Assembly: GCA_013400155.1 (NCBI GenBank)
Contig: VXBM01000140.1
Location: 624,516 to 688,515 of the forward strand
Source of the DNA: Helopsaltes ochotensis
Lineage: Eukaryota > Chordata > Aves > Passeriformes > Locustellidae
Length of the DNA: 64,000 nt
Direction: 5' to 3'
Shown: one piece after another, positions 50,001-61,700 of the stretch
How positions within the stretch are numbered: position 1 is the first letter of the stretch
How the letters are laid out: every line of letters begins with the position of its first letter
Position numbers and translations under genes: made by a program
Notes under the pieces: generated by a model
What the model was told of the DNA's origin: nothing
Database searches by the model: none
What the model saw: the letters and a program-made list of their open reading frames with translations, nothing else

Positions 50001-53000
50001 AGTACACTTTGTATTTGCAGTCAGTTAATTTTAAATAATTCTGTGTTTCATTTTGGAAGTGAAATGTATTGAGTGGCCAGATGAGGATGTGGACAAGGAG
50101 CTTTTCTTATCTCTCTAACTACATGCTTTATAACTATCAACATTTTTTGACAATTGCAGATGTACCATGCTTCCGTAGCATTGAATATGGATAACCATTA
50201 ATTCCTTGAAATTCATGCAACGGGAAGAGGCTAAAGTTTGAATCTTTAGTTTAGCTGAGGTTAGAATTTTGCTCTTTTGGTGCTGTTTACATCTGTTGTT
50301 CATCTACAAGTTAGACTTTCAGCTAGTCTAAACTGTAGCTGTAATGATTTCAGTACCTCCGTGCCATTTTCTCCCCTCAGTAGGCAGTCCTACTGCCTGT
50401 CTTCTTAGCTTTGTCTCAAAGCTCCTACATCTACAAATTCTCCTTGCAGTTCCCATGACAAAGCTGAGAAATACATGCATGCATTTAGGAGGAAACATAT
50501 CCCCAGCATGCACAGTTTCCACTCTGAACAGCGCTACCAGCCTCCGGGTGGATATTCTGATCCTAACACATACAAACAATTTCCATAAATGTCACTGCTA
50601 GGTACCTGACTCATCCCCCCAGGAACAAAGCAAACTTTCCAAAGTAAAGCCAGGGTGATGATGAAGACTGGCACAAATTTTCTGCTAAGTACTTTTCTTT
50701 GTGCCTTTCTGTCATTATACGTGAAATAAAGTTGCTGCCTTGAGACTTGATTCTCCCTCACTTTGGTAGATACCTGCTGAGGCTAATTCATGTGAAGCTA
50801 TGGCATTATGTACCTTGAAAAGATGGTGTGCTCAGGTCTCCTTAGGCTCCCAGCTTTTCTAGAGAGTGTGTGAGGTAAAATGATTAATGGGAGTCTGTGA
50901 GCTCTTAATATAACTCACATTCACAGTTTATGGCTTCTCCCCAGTAATACATTACTTCCTCCATTTCCCTGCAGTTTTTCAGGCAGAGAAGCCATGTAAA
51001 GAAGATTTACTCTTCTTTCAACATGAGCTTTGCAGAAGTAAAACCAATCGTCTGCTTTGCATGCACAGAAATGTTTTCTGATACATATCAGATATAGCTA
51101 TAAAAAGAATAAAAGATATCTGAAAAATACAACTGCAAGTAACACCATGTAGATATGGAATTTGGTGACTAGAATACTAACAAATGTCTGATATTCCTAG
51201 TCTGTATTTAAAACAATGATGTTATAAGGAGATAGTAAAGTATCTACATAGCTATTGATTTTCACCTTAATAATTGTCTAATTTTACTTTATGGCATTTT
51301 ATGACTGATAGTTTTGTGACTACTATTACGGCACTACTTCTGAAAGTTAAACTATCTGATATTCATTCCTTCACACTTCTGAGTGCAGATCATCATTTTC
51401 ACTCAGAAAGCAATGATCTTACAGACGGACCCTTTTACCTTACTTCTACCCCAATTTCCTGACAGTAAAATTATATATGCTTAGCTTGATTCTCTGCTTC
51501 TGTTTCTGCCAATTCACACTTATTGAACCCACTGTCCAATTTCTGCCTAATTTGACAGCAAGTTTGGCACATACAAGTAAAAAGCTTTTCAGGTCTTCAT
51601 GGATGTTGATGTCTGGATATGTGAGAGGCATCACTTAGTAATGCCTCAGGGTACAAGATGAAGAATTCACATGTGGCCCCTTCTGCCTGGAACCAACCTA
51701 CCCACCAGTGCATGGTACCTCCAACAGCATCACTGCAGTCATTGGCTTTATACTCACCTGTCCAGAAATTCAGGAACAGGCAAACTTGAAGAAGTGTATG
51801 GGGTAAGTGAAGTGGGGACTGGAGGAAATACGGGTGACTCCGGGAGGGCTGAAACACAGAGACAAAGGAAAAACAGAAAGGACATGAAAGTGAGCGGAGG
51901 AGTAAGAATATAGAAACATTGTAGGGGCTGGCTGGAAGTTGGAAAGATGAGAACAGTGAGATCTGTTGTTCCGGGTTTGATTGAGGATTTGGGGGAGACA
52001 GGATATCCTTCGGGAAAGGCACTTATAACATGAAACCTTAGTGCATCCTTTTTCATGTTCCTAATCTCATTCTTCCCTCAAGTCTGCCTTTCCAAGAGGC
52101 AAAGTTTGAGAATATGTGGAACAGATCCTGAAATCTTCCTTTCACAAAAAACCTCGTTCTATCTGAAGCATTGTATTTCCTTTTTAAAGCTGTGATTCAA
52201 CTGCACACTCAGGCTAGCTCCCATGGCTGGTCCAAGAATGTTGACTTTCACATAATCTTGGTATTGTAGTACTTTGTTGGATTTTGTGCTTGTGAGTCAA
52301 TCAACCAGTAATTTATCATCTGTTATTGTTAACACATATTAGTATACAAGGAAGAAAGAATGGAAACATCTTCAAGAGAAGGGAGAGAGCATATTGTGAA
52401 AGTAAAATAGAAAATTGCAGCCAGGCTAACCCTTGTTAGTGAAATTCTCCAAGGAAGCCTTTTATGCAAGCATGAAGTGTTCTCAGAGTAACACATCAGG
52501 AGCATTTTAGGCGTTCTGAGTGATGGAATTACAGTGACATTTAAAAAACAGATGCATGGTGGATATTCTTTATGCTATTGACTTACGAATTAAAAGCTTC
52601 CTGGAAAAGGTCCTGAACCAGAAAGGCTCAGAAAACTACTGGAAAAAAATTAGCAGAAATAGATAGGGTCTGAAAAAGCATAATGTGTAAACACAGAAGA
52701 CAGAAACAATGATTTAGATTAACTATAATCTGTCACAACAATTATTAGTGTCAATATTCCCATTTTTATAATATAACCACAATTTCTGAATAAATTTGTT
52801 TCTCCTAAACAAACACTTTATGTGGATCCACATCATTCTGTCATCTAATTATAACTTTAGCTTCTCCAGGATCTCTTATTTGGGAATCTGTTCATTTGTA
52901 GTAGAAGTAATCAAGATATAGCTTATAGAAACATACTGAAAGAGGAGAGGTAAAGGAAAGGCACAGAAAGATTTCTTGCCTCAGTGGCATAAAACAAATG

Positions 53001-53592
53001 AAATGGTGGAACCTGCTAGCAGGCAGCAACCTAGGCCTGGCTTCTCATACCTAGACCTTTAAATTATTCTCATCCCAAGTTGCTTCAAATAAATAAAATT
53101 TGAAGGACGTGCTCTCAAGAAACATGCCCCTTACTTCTCAGCAATCTCTGTGTGATGTTTATTGGCCAGTGCCCTTGGGGAGTTTTGGAGCAAGGCTGGA
53201 ATGATACCAGCTCATTCCCGACAGCCTGGGAAAAAACTGCTCGAGAGCTGCCTTCCTAGAACTGTCTTCCCCAATTCTGAAAGAAGGATTTGAATATCTG
53301 TGAGCTTAACCCAATTTTCCTGACAGGCTGACAAAACAGAGAGGGCTTTGAGACCTATGTTGTTGCACTTGGGACCAGACTAAATTCAGTCCCAATTTTG
53401 GGTTTAGTTCAGGCTTTGGGTATTTTCTGTGCGTTTTTTGGCTCTCCCTTGGTCTCCCTTCACATTCCTAGGAGTTCTCTGTGCCTCAGAGGCCCCAGAT
53501 TTGGCTATATCTGACCTTAGGGGGCCTATGATTCTAATATCAGCTAAAATTTTAATCTTATGTACATCACTGAGGCAGACAGTACTTGCTGC
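44036..53592. other. Long unique non-coding stretch
   Basis: About 9.5 kb without a recognisable exon, RNA gene or transposon. The longest frames (minus 51597-52022, minus 45695-46051) are domain-free and lie in pyrimidine-biased or ordinary sequence. A short tandem duplication at 44996-45046 is the only repeat noted. Confidence 0.55.
44996..45046. repeat. Tandem duplication, period 26 bp
   Basis: GTTTTATAAGAGATAGATTT occurs twice, with the TATAAGAGAT core at 45001 and 45027, separated by a short T-rich linker. The two copies are identical over about 20 bp, so the duplication is recent or constrained. Confidence 0.85.
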
Positions 53593-53788
53593 TTTTGTTT
53601 GTTTGTTTTGGTTATTGTTTGTGTTTTGTTTTTGTTTGGGGGTTTGGAATGTTTGCTTGGTATTTTTTGTTTGTTTTTGGTTGATTGGTTTTGGTTTTTG
53701 GTTTTTTTGTTTGTTTGGTTTGAGGGGTTTTTGTTTTGTTTTGGGGTCTTTGGTTTTTTGTTGTGGTTTTTTGGTTGTTTGTTTGTTA
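53593..53788 (+). repeat. T/G-only low-complexity tract, (TTTG)n-like
   Basis: About 196 bp of the plus strand is almost exclusively T and G, in irregular TTTG, TTTTG and GGTTTT units. With hardly any A on the plus strand, and hardly any T on the minus strand, stop codons are nearly impossible. All frames run open here, which explains long Phe/Leu/Val/Gly- or Lys/Asn/Thr-rich frames that are not genes. Confidence 0.9.
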
Positions 53789-56700
53789 AAACTTTTGTCT
53801 TTATTCTCAACTTAAAAGAGAAGAGCTGGATACAGAAGCAAGTACTGAAGCACAGAAGAGCAGGGGGAAGGAGGGGAGAAGCATTAATTGCAGATTGTTC
53901 TTGAGCGCTCTGTACATCCTATTTTGCATGTTAATGTGGGACTTTGGTGAAATAAAAACTATGTGCTGCTCTTCAGCACCAGGAAAGTTCTCCCATTTCT
54001 CTGTCATCTGCACAAACATCTCAAAGTGTCTTGGAAGTGGTCAGAAACAGCTTCTGCATGAAAGGAAAAATAGTTGTTTCACTGCATTAGGAAAATAATA
54101 ACTCCATTTGTGTCTGCTTACTACATAAGTCAAAATGACCCTGTGCTGTGACAAATCTGGAACAGAAAGTTAAAGATGTCTGATGGTACTGCTGGACCTA
54201 ATTCCCCTCCAGATTTTGCAAATGTGAAAAGCTGGCCCCTCCTCTGTTCAGCTTGAGAAATGTGGACTGCTGAGCTACCTCTCCCACTTCTTTCTCACCT
54301 TGTCTGATTTTCCATCAAGAAAAAACTTTCCTTATTACACCAGGGATATTCTATCTAACAACCTCCAAATATTCACCATATATATGTCTTACAGTAAGTG
54401 CTTAGCAAGCTGTACTTAAACCCCTTCAATGGCATCTAATATTAAGTCTGTATTTTTTCAGAATTTCAGTATGCCCATTTTCCCTCTTCTTTCTAATTTA
54501 CCTCTGGGCGTGATCCAAAAAGACTCAAAAACATCTGAGCCATTTGGCTTCAGAATTTACTGTTTATCATGAGACACTTTAGACCATGCAAAGAGAGGAT
54601 TTAGCATCAATCTACGTTACAAGTCTGAAAGCTCTGAAAATAATTTTTAAGGCATGACTCCTTTACTTAGACAGAAAGAAGAAAATGTGGATGTTCTTCT
54701 AAACTAGCATTCACATTCAATATGATAGATACACTTTGTGCTGGCATTATGCCATTTTAACATGTGGGATGCAAGTACTTTGCTGCTTAGGCAGACCACT
54801 ATGAAGAGGCTGATTCCCAGCCAGGGACAGAAAAGCTGGTCTCAAAGGCTGTGTGCCTGTACTTAGTGATGAATAGGAAATGAGATTCCCTAATCCATCC
54901 ATCTCTGATTTGGGTTACTTTCCATATTTCGAGTCACCTCGGGCACATTTGAAAAGTGTTCATTATAATGAAATGTCCCACTTGCACCGACAAGTATTAC
55001 CTTGCAATAAAATTAGAAGGGTTAAGGGTGCCTGGGTATGCTCCTTAATAAGTCTTCTCAGCCCATCTGAATTTCTGCAAGCTGATCAACTGGTCTGAAG
55101 GTCATGTGCATCCGTCTGTGACACAGCTTGCCGAGGGACAGCAGCAGTAACTGTGAAATATTGAGATTATAGAAGTTTGTGGAGCATTAGGGGATTTTTT
55201 TTTTCTTCCCAAAGAGAGAAGAAAAAAAGCCTCTTAATCTCCTGCTTCTAGTGTAGGCTGGTGCTGATACTCGCTGTTGAAATGAGTTAGAGATCCTCAG
55301 CAAATGCCTCATGTGAGTAAGTGAAATAAAGCTTCCTCCTGGCCCCATAGCCTGCCCAAAGACACACTTGCAAGAAGTGACCTACAGAGCTGCTGGAAAA
55401 AAGGGACCAGATAGCTCTAACAGGAAAGTCTGATGAGTTAGTAAAACACCCGTGGTTAGGATAAAACTGTGAGCCCTTTGTTATTTTTCTCTTGAATATT
55501 CATGAGGAGACCTTCCATATATAATAAATGTGATTCTTTTTACTAAAAGATATTGTAAGTATTAAGTATATTTGTGCAGTAAAAGAAATAATGGCAAGCT
55601 ACCAATACACGTCATCTATCAATCTTGATTGCTCACATATCTGAAGTGTTTCCTTTTCCTTCTCCTGCCTTTGGTGCTAACATGTCTTTGTGCATTATTT
55701 CAGGTGACAGAGAATTACTATAATTCCAAAAATAATTTATTATCTCCCAAGAGCAAAGGTCATTTTAATTTGGAGCAAATAAATGTCAAATAGTGGATGA
55801 TGTACAGGATAATAATTCATGGACAGCCAGCCAGAGGAGATAGCTGTAATTACATTCAAGTTCAGGATGACACAGAGAGCCGAAAGATGAAAATCTGAAT
55901 GTTCTTAGGCATGTTATCAGAGTTCATTTTGCTGCAGGATGTGCTGTTATCTGATCCCCTAATCCTGCCTGTGCTCTGAGCTGATCTCATAAAAGAAAAA
56001 ACCCACAGGAAGAGGGGTCCTATAGAAGTCCCTGCTATCTGAGAGCCCAGCAAACACCAGGCTAGCTTTGTGGAAGGCACAATCTGGTACTGGTGATCCA
56101 TGCCCAGTGAAGCTGAAACAGGCTCCAGCAGAAGAGAAGCTTCTCAGTGTCTGTGGAAGCAAAATCACTAAGGAGAGATGCATGAAGTGCTCAAGAGGAT
56201 CAGAGCTCTTCCCAGGACAAAACTTGCTGGATAGTGTGGGACACATAAACACACCCTCTACTTCCCCTGCTCTGCTTGTTTTTTAATTTGCAGCTTTAAT
56301 CTGTTCGCTAAATTCATTAAGACACCCAGCTGTAGTTTTGATAGACAGATATTCAAAAGAGTCAGTGGAGAGCAGCTGCTTCCACGCAGCTGACAGTCTT
56401 TGATTAAGCCAAATAATCCTCTTGGATTCATTGACTGTGTGTGGACTCATTGACTGCATACTCAGAGCGTGAGTCTAAACCCAGGCATTGTCAGTGCCAC
56501 TTTGAACAGCCCCAGGTATCTGAGACACCTTGCTGGACCTGCCTGTGACAGGTACAGTAGAAGACCTTCATACCTTTGAATTTACTTTTGTAAAGCATGA
56601 TTAATGTCAGGAAATAAGCTCTCAGCATCCAGGGCATGAAAAGCATTTTAAAAACATTAATTTTCTCTGATGTACTATTCTCCTTTCCCCCTACTTCTGC

Positions 56701-59639
56701 ACAAGTATCTAATATTTGTCAGGGCCACAGACAGTCTCCAGAATGAGACTGCTGATTTGCCTAATTCAAAAAGGCAAATGTTGTCATATAGTCCTGTTAC
56801 TATAACCCTGTTACTACAGCTGTAATAGATGCTATTATTAGAGCTATAGAAGGTGATGAACTGGAAAATGCAGGCTAGGATAGGGCTTGCTCAGACATTT
56901 GGAGGCTTTTGGATCTAGGAAAAAATGATCAGCTGTTTACTACATTACCTCACTATACAGAGAAATGCTGTTTGTGAGGCTTATCTGAACATCCAAGACT
57001 TCTCGCTATTTAAGAATGTTCTAAACTAGATTTTCATTCAGCCCCATTTATAGCCACAACTTGAATAACCTATTAATTTTAAGGAGTAATTAACAGAAAA
57101 TAAACAGTAAAAAAAAATCATCTGTACACATGTAATAACAGGATATAATTCTTTAGGCACACAAGAAGATTTCAGTAAACCTGATGACAAACTCAGTTCC
57201 AAATTGTGAAAGGAAAATTAAGAATTTATGGCTTAAGTGAAGCAAATCCAACTTTCTGAGAACTTGGTAAACGCAGATTTTTTCCTTTTATTAGAAGTCT
57301 GTATATTATGTGTTTGAACTATTCCCAGGACAACAGAACTGCACATGAATAAGTAGAAAACTGCAAATTGCAAGGCAGATGTTCTGCTGACCTCCTCCTA
57401 CTGGAATCTGCTCGCTGAGCTGCTTGTCTTATTCTCTCTTTCAGGCATCAATAAATCAGCATATCAAGTAGGTGGAAATAGGAAACTTTTAACTAAGTAG
57501 GCAGAAATTTAATTGCAGAATTCCCAACAAAGTTGGAATACTTAAATGGAACCACATGTATTGCAGAAGGAGTGCAACTTAATCCCTAGCAAATTTTTAT
57601 AATGTTCATCATTATTCCCTTGGCATTCAGCACTTGATAATATGACACTAGGAAAAAAAGGATTTGGGATAAACAGGAAACAAGTATCTTAATGATGAAG
57701 TCCATTAGGCTGAGGAATAATGTTCTAGAGAAATAGTAAAAGGTTTATTATTTAGTGATATAGAAATTGCCTAGACAGAACACTAGAAAATTGCAGACAA
57801 TATTTGTGAGTTTCTTACCCTGGCACACCAAAAGAAAAGGAAACTTTTCACATGTGTGAACATGATAATCTAGTAAATTATTTTAATCCCTAAATCCTGT
57901 GATACTCTTGTCAAGTAAAATAGTTGTCAACTAACCATGTGGCTAAAAGTTGTGTTCGAGGTGTGCCTATCTGATGCCATGAATATTCACTGTGAAGCCT
58001 AGAAAGTATTACAATCTATCTTGCTTCACTTCACTAATACTAAATAAACTTTGTAGTATTGTAAATGTGGAGGGGTTTTTACTGCTTTGGGATTCAGGCT
58101 AATTTGTGTCACACTATTGATTCAGACCATATTAGCAAGAAATCTTTTAAATGTGCCCTGAGGTAACTAATCTGCTTTTGCATTGTATGTTAGGTCTCAC
58201 AGCCCCTAAAGCGTTAAAACCACAAAACCACCACAATGAGATTTAGTGCTGCATAAGAAAGAGATTTTGTAGTCTGAAGCAAAGCAGCCCAAGGCTTCTA
58301 ATCATGGAGGCAGTGCCGAGGATCTATCACCTTGCACACAAGCAATCCTAAGGGGGTATATTTAACAGGTATCCTATTTGCATACTCGTCAGATGTTTCC
58401 CTTCTGCTTTGCTCATGGAGCTTCAGCTGACTCGGCACATCTGCTTTTCCTCTCACTGTGTGCATTTTATCCAACAAGGTGTCAAAGCTTGTGTTGCTGA
58501 GGGAGACTCAGTGGGAATATTTTCAAGGAGCTGAGACTTAATAGAACATTTCTGAGAGTACCGTCAGGTTGTTAATTTAGGAAGTTTTTCTTATGAGTAA
58601 ACCGGTTACAAATTGAAGTTTGCTCTTTCACTGTTAGACGTTCCACATTGAGGCTGTGTGCTGGAGGACTGTCAAGACTATCAGACCACCATATTCAAAA
58701 GGGTTTTCTTTCTCAAAGAAAGGATATCCTTATCTCTTTCAAGGGAGCAAACCATGCCTATGACTCATCTGTGTCTCCTTCAGTCTAAGGAGACCTCAGG
58801 CACCTCATTACGGTGCAGAGGAGGAATACTCATGCTGAACAGAAGGGGATTTCAGGGCTAGGAAATTTACTCTAAAAGTTGTTTCCTTGTCAATCTTTTA
58901 TCTTCTTCAACAATTACAAGGTATGGAAATATCTCAGGACAGCACAAGCAAAAGATTTTAAAGCCTGATGTTGCTGTAGCTGCACAGAAGCCATCACTTT
59001 ATGCAAGCATTCCCTTTCAGCTGATTGAACTGTGTAGAGAGACAAGTACACAGAATGTTGGTAAAAATGTCAGAACTTGACCTAGAATTAATTCCTGTAT
59101 TATTGGCCATGAGATAATATAAAGACCTCCAGAATTCTCTTGCAATGAATTGCTAAATAATTGTCACAACGCAATTAACATCTTTCTTTTATTCATGCCA
59201 ATTTTTCAAATCTGAATATTTATGTTACTGGCTTCAGGTTTGCAAGGCCTGTGTCCTGAGGCATAGGGAAATGGGCAAATTGTTAATAAAAAGGCAATAA
59301 ATCCTCCTTGCTGGATGAACACTGTCTTTCTGTACATCCTTGAGATGCAACAGCAGGTATCTTTCTCCACCGAGCTCAGTACTTAATTAGCAGCCTGGTA
59401 CAGATCTTTTTGTGGTGTGCCATGAAATGGAGGGCACTGAGAATTGGTCAAACCTCTGTCACATCCTGTCTGCTTGTGCTCCTTTTTCCCCAGGAGGAGC
59501 ACCCAGGTGAATTGTTCCTCCATCCTTCCTCTGTATCACCTCTGTATTGCTAAGAGGATGTGTTAACCCCACTGCTAACAGCACAATTTAGCATAGGGTT
59601 GGATTCAGTGCTAGAAAATTACTCCTGAGATTTACAGTG
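53789..59639. other. Unique non-coding sequence
   Basis: No gene or transposon recognised. 55.2-55.9 kb and 58.2-58.6 kb look like ordinary unique sequence that could hold conserved non-coding elements, but nothing in the sequence alone proves it. Confidence 0.5.
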
Positions 59640-60665
59640 ATGAAGACTGGAAGAGACCACCTGATCCAACGTGATCTGTTTCCTGAGCCAGGAGCTTTGA
59701 TAGTGTTACCTCCATACCAAGCTGGATCCCTTGGGCCTGACTAAACACCATATTTGAGAAGGGCATCTATCCTTGGCTGCAAAAAATGGAGCGACAAGGA
59801 ATTTATCATCTCCTTTGTATTCAGTGGCTTATCACCTTCCCTGTTAGAAGTTTGTGTCTAATTTCTGCTTTGAATTTGGCTTCTCTTCCAGCCACTAGCT
59901 CCCGATGTGCCTTTCTCTGCTACATTAAAGAGCCATTCAGTAACTGGTATTTACTCCCCATGAAGGTTCTTACATGCTATAATCAAGCTGTCTTCTGATC
60001 TGTCTGATAAGATAAACAGATTGAGCTCTCACTGTTCTCTCTTTTATTTCCCCTTCCAGACATCAAAACATATCTGTGGCTTATTTCTATATCCTTTGTA
60101 GTATTTCAACATCCCTTTTAAAATGTTGACATCAGGACTGTATACATTATTCCACATCAGTCCCAATAATGTCACACAGAAAGAAAAGTCAATTTCCTCC
60201 TCCTACTCACTATTCTGTTGTTTATACTGACAAGAATTGAATTAGCACTTTTTTCCTTTATATCATACAGGAGCTCCTGCTACTCCATTTCCTCTTAGAA
60301 GCCAATGCTATTTTCAGTCAGTGCTTTCCAGGGTACAGAGCACCCTTCTGCAAGAACAGTTTGCATTGCCTGCTTTCAAAGGAATGATTTGGTTTGTCTA
60401 GGGTTTACCCAACCATACCAGTAGACGAACCACTTTCTGGTTTTAGCAGTCCTGTTATTCTTGCCAGTATTTAGTACTGCATCACTAGGGATTTTGTATT
60501 AGATTCCTAAATTGTGAGACAATTAAACACCATAAAATTTCTCACCAGACTCAATAGAAGTTCCTAGAAGTAACCCTGTCTGATAAAGACCCCCAATGAC
60601 AATTTTTTCAAGATCTTTGAGACAGACATATGTTAAGTTACTCATTATTTATTGAGTTGATACCC
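59640..60665 (-). mobile_element. Ancient CR1/L3-like LINE, antisense
   Basis: The plus strand reads, in order, CTTCCAGCCACTAGCTCCCG, TGCCTTTCTCTGCTACATTA, AGATAAACAGATTGAGCTC, ATTTCAACATCCCTTTTAAA and GAATTAGCACTTTTTTCCTT, then CAGTGCTTTCCAGGGTACAG and, near 60590, CCCCCAATGACAATTTTTTC. This series matches the reverse complement of amniote L3/CR1-type LINE 3' sequence (end of reverse transcriptase into 3' UTR) with the expected order and spacing over about 1 kb. It is heavily diverged and has no open reverse-transcriptase frame, as expected for a relic predating modern birds. Boundaries are approximate. Confidence 0.58.
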
Positions 60666-61125
60666 AAGAGAGCTCCTTTGTTCTTCATCATATTGTGTGA
60701 TACTAAACTGAACAATCTGGGGAAGTCTGAAAAATACCACAGCCATTCAATTGCCACTGCCTGCAGAAATTAAAATCTCATAAAAAAATGAGAACAGGGT
60801 TGTCTGAAAACAGCTAGATCGTTAAGGTGTACTGACTGTCATTAATTGCTTACATTCACTGTGTACTTATTCTTAGGTCAGTGGGTATGCTACTTCGCCT
60901 GTAGCAGATGTACTTAAATGTCTGTGCAACTTGAAGGTCATCCCACTGCACATTTAAACATTGGCACAGGAGAAGCACTTCCAGGATCTTGCACACTTCC
61001 ACTGATATTGCAAGATTCAGTGGCAAATTACTCTGCTTACAAATGTAAAATATATTTATCATCTCTTGATTGCAAGTAGTGCAGGACTGACAGTTACAGG
61101 AATATTTGTAATCTACATCCAATAA
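60666..61125. other. Non-coding gap between LINE relic and LTR
   Basis: A minus-strand open frame (60856-61230) runs out of the neighbouring LTR into this segment. Its N-terminal third is LTR antisense and its remainder resembles no known protein, so no gene is called. Confidence 0.55.
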
Positions 61126-61700
61126 TGTCCTGATTTCAGATGGGATAGAGCAAATTTTCTTCCTAATACCTGTGATTTGGATTTGGCATGAGAACAATGT
61201 TGATAGCATGCTGATGCTTTTAGCTGCCACTGAGTATTGCGTACACTAAGCCAAGGTCTTTTTCCGTGTCTCATGCCCTGCCAGTCAGCAGAGGCACAAG
61301 GAGCTGTGAGGAAAGGTGGCCAGGACAGCTGACCTGAACTGGCCAAAGGGATATTCCGTGCCGTAGAACATCATGCCCAGTATACAAATTGGGGGAAGTT
61401 GGTCCATTGGGGCTGATCACTGCTGCAGGATGGGCTTGGCATTGGTCAGTGGATGAGAAATTGTATTGTGCAGCACTTGTTTCTCTTGGTTTTATTCTTT
61501 CTCTTTTTCCTTTCCATTAGTGGTGGCAGTGTTGTTATTAATAACATTACTATATTTCACCCTATTTCAATTAATAAACTGTTCTTATCCCAATTTACAA
61601 GTTTTACCTTTTTCTGATTGTCCTCCCCATCCCACTGGGCAGGGAGGGAGAGTGAGTGAGCAGCTGTATGACAATTTCTGGCTGGGGTTCAATCACAGCA
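61126..61700 (+). mobile_element. ERVL-type avian solo LTR
   Basis: The element starts TGTCCTGATTTCAGATGGGA and ends GGGGTTCAATCACAGCA (TG...CA). The flanks AATAA (61121-61125) and ATTAA (61701-61705) are a 5-bp target duplication with one mismatch. Internal landmarks of this abundant avian LTR type are in order: GAGAACAATGTTGATAGCA, CTCATGCCCTGCCAGTCAGC, CAAAGGGATATTCCGTGCC, a TATA-like AGTATACAAA at about 61380, and AATAAA at 61573-61578 followed by U5 with CCCCATCCCACTGGGCAGGG. It aligns with the LTR at 35022-35598 but belongs to a different subfamily. No internal region remains. Confidence 0.88.

Noticed and set aside
51597..52022. 141-codon minus-strand frame rich in Pro/Ser/Phe/Leu
   Set aside because: Purine-rich plus strand explains the lack of stops; a second phase is open over the same bases, which is typical of composition artefacts.
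53429..53904. Overlapping long open frames on both strands (plus 53429-53815, plus 53560-53904, minus 53544-53810)
   Set aside because: They arise because the T/G-only tract contains almost no stop codons in any frame; the encoded sequences are low-complexity.
60856..61230. 124-codon cysteine-containing minus-strand frame
   Set aside because: Its N-terminal third is antisense to the ERVL-type LTR and the rest resembles no known protein; composition is ordinary for chance.
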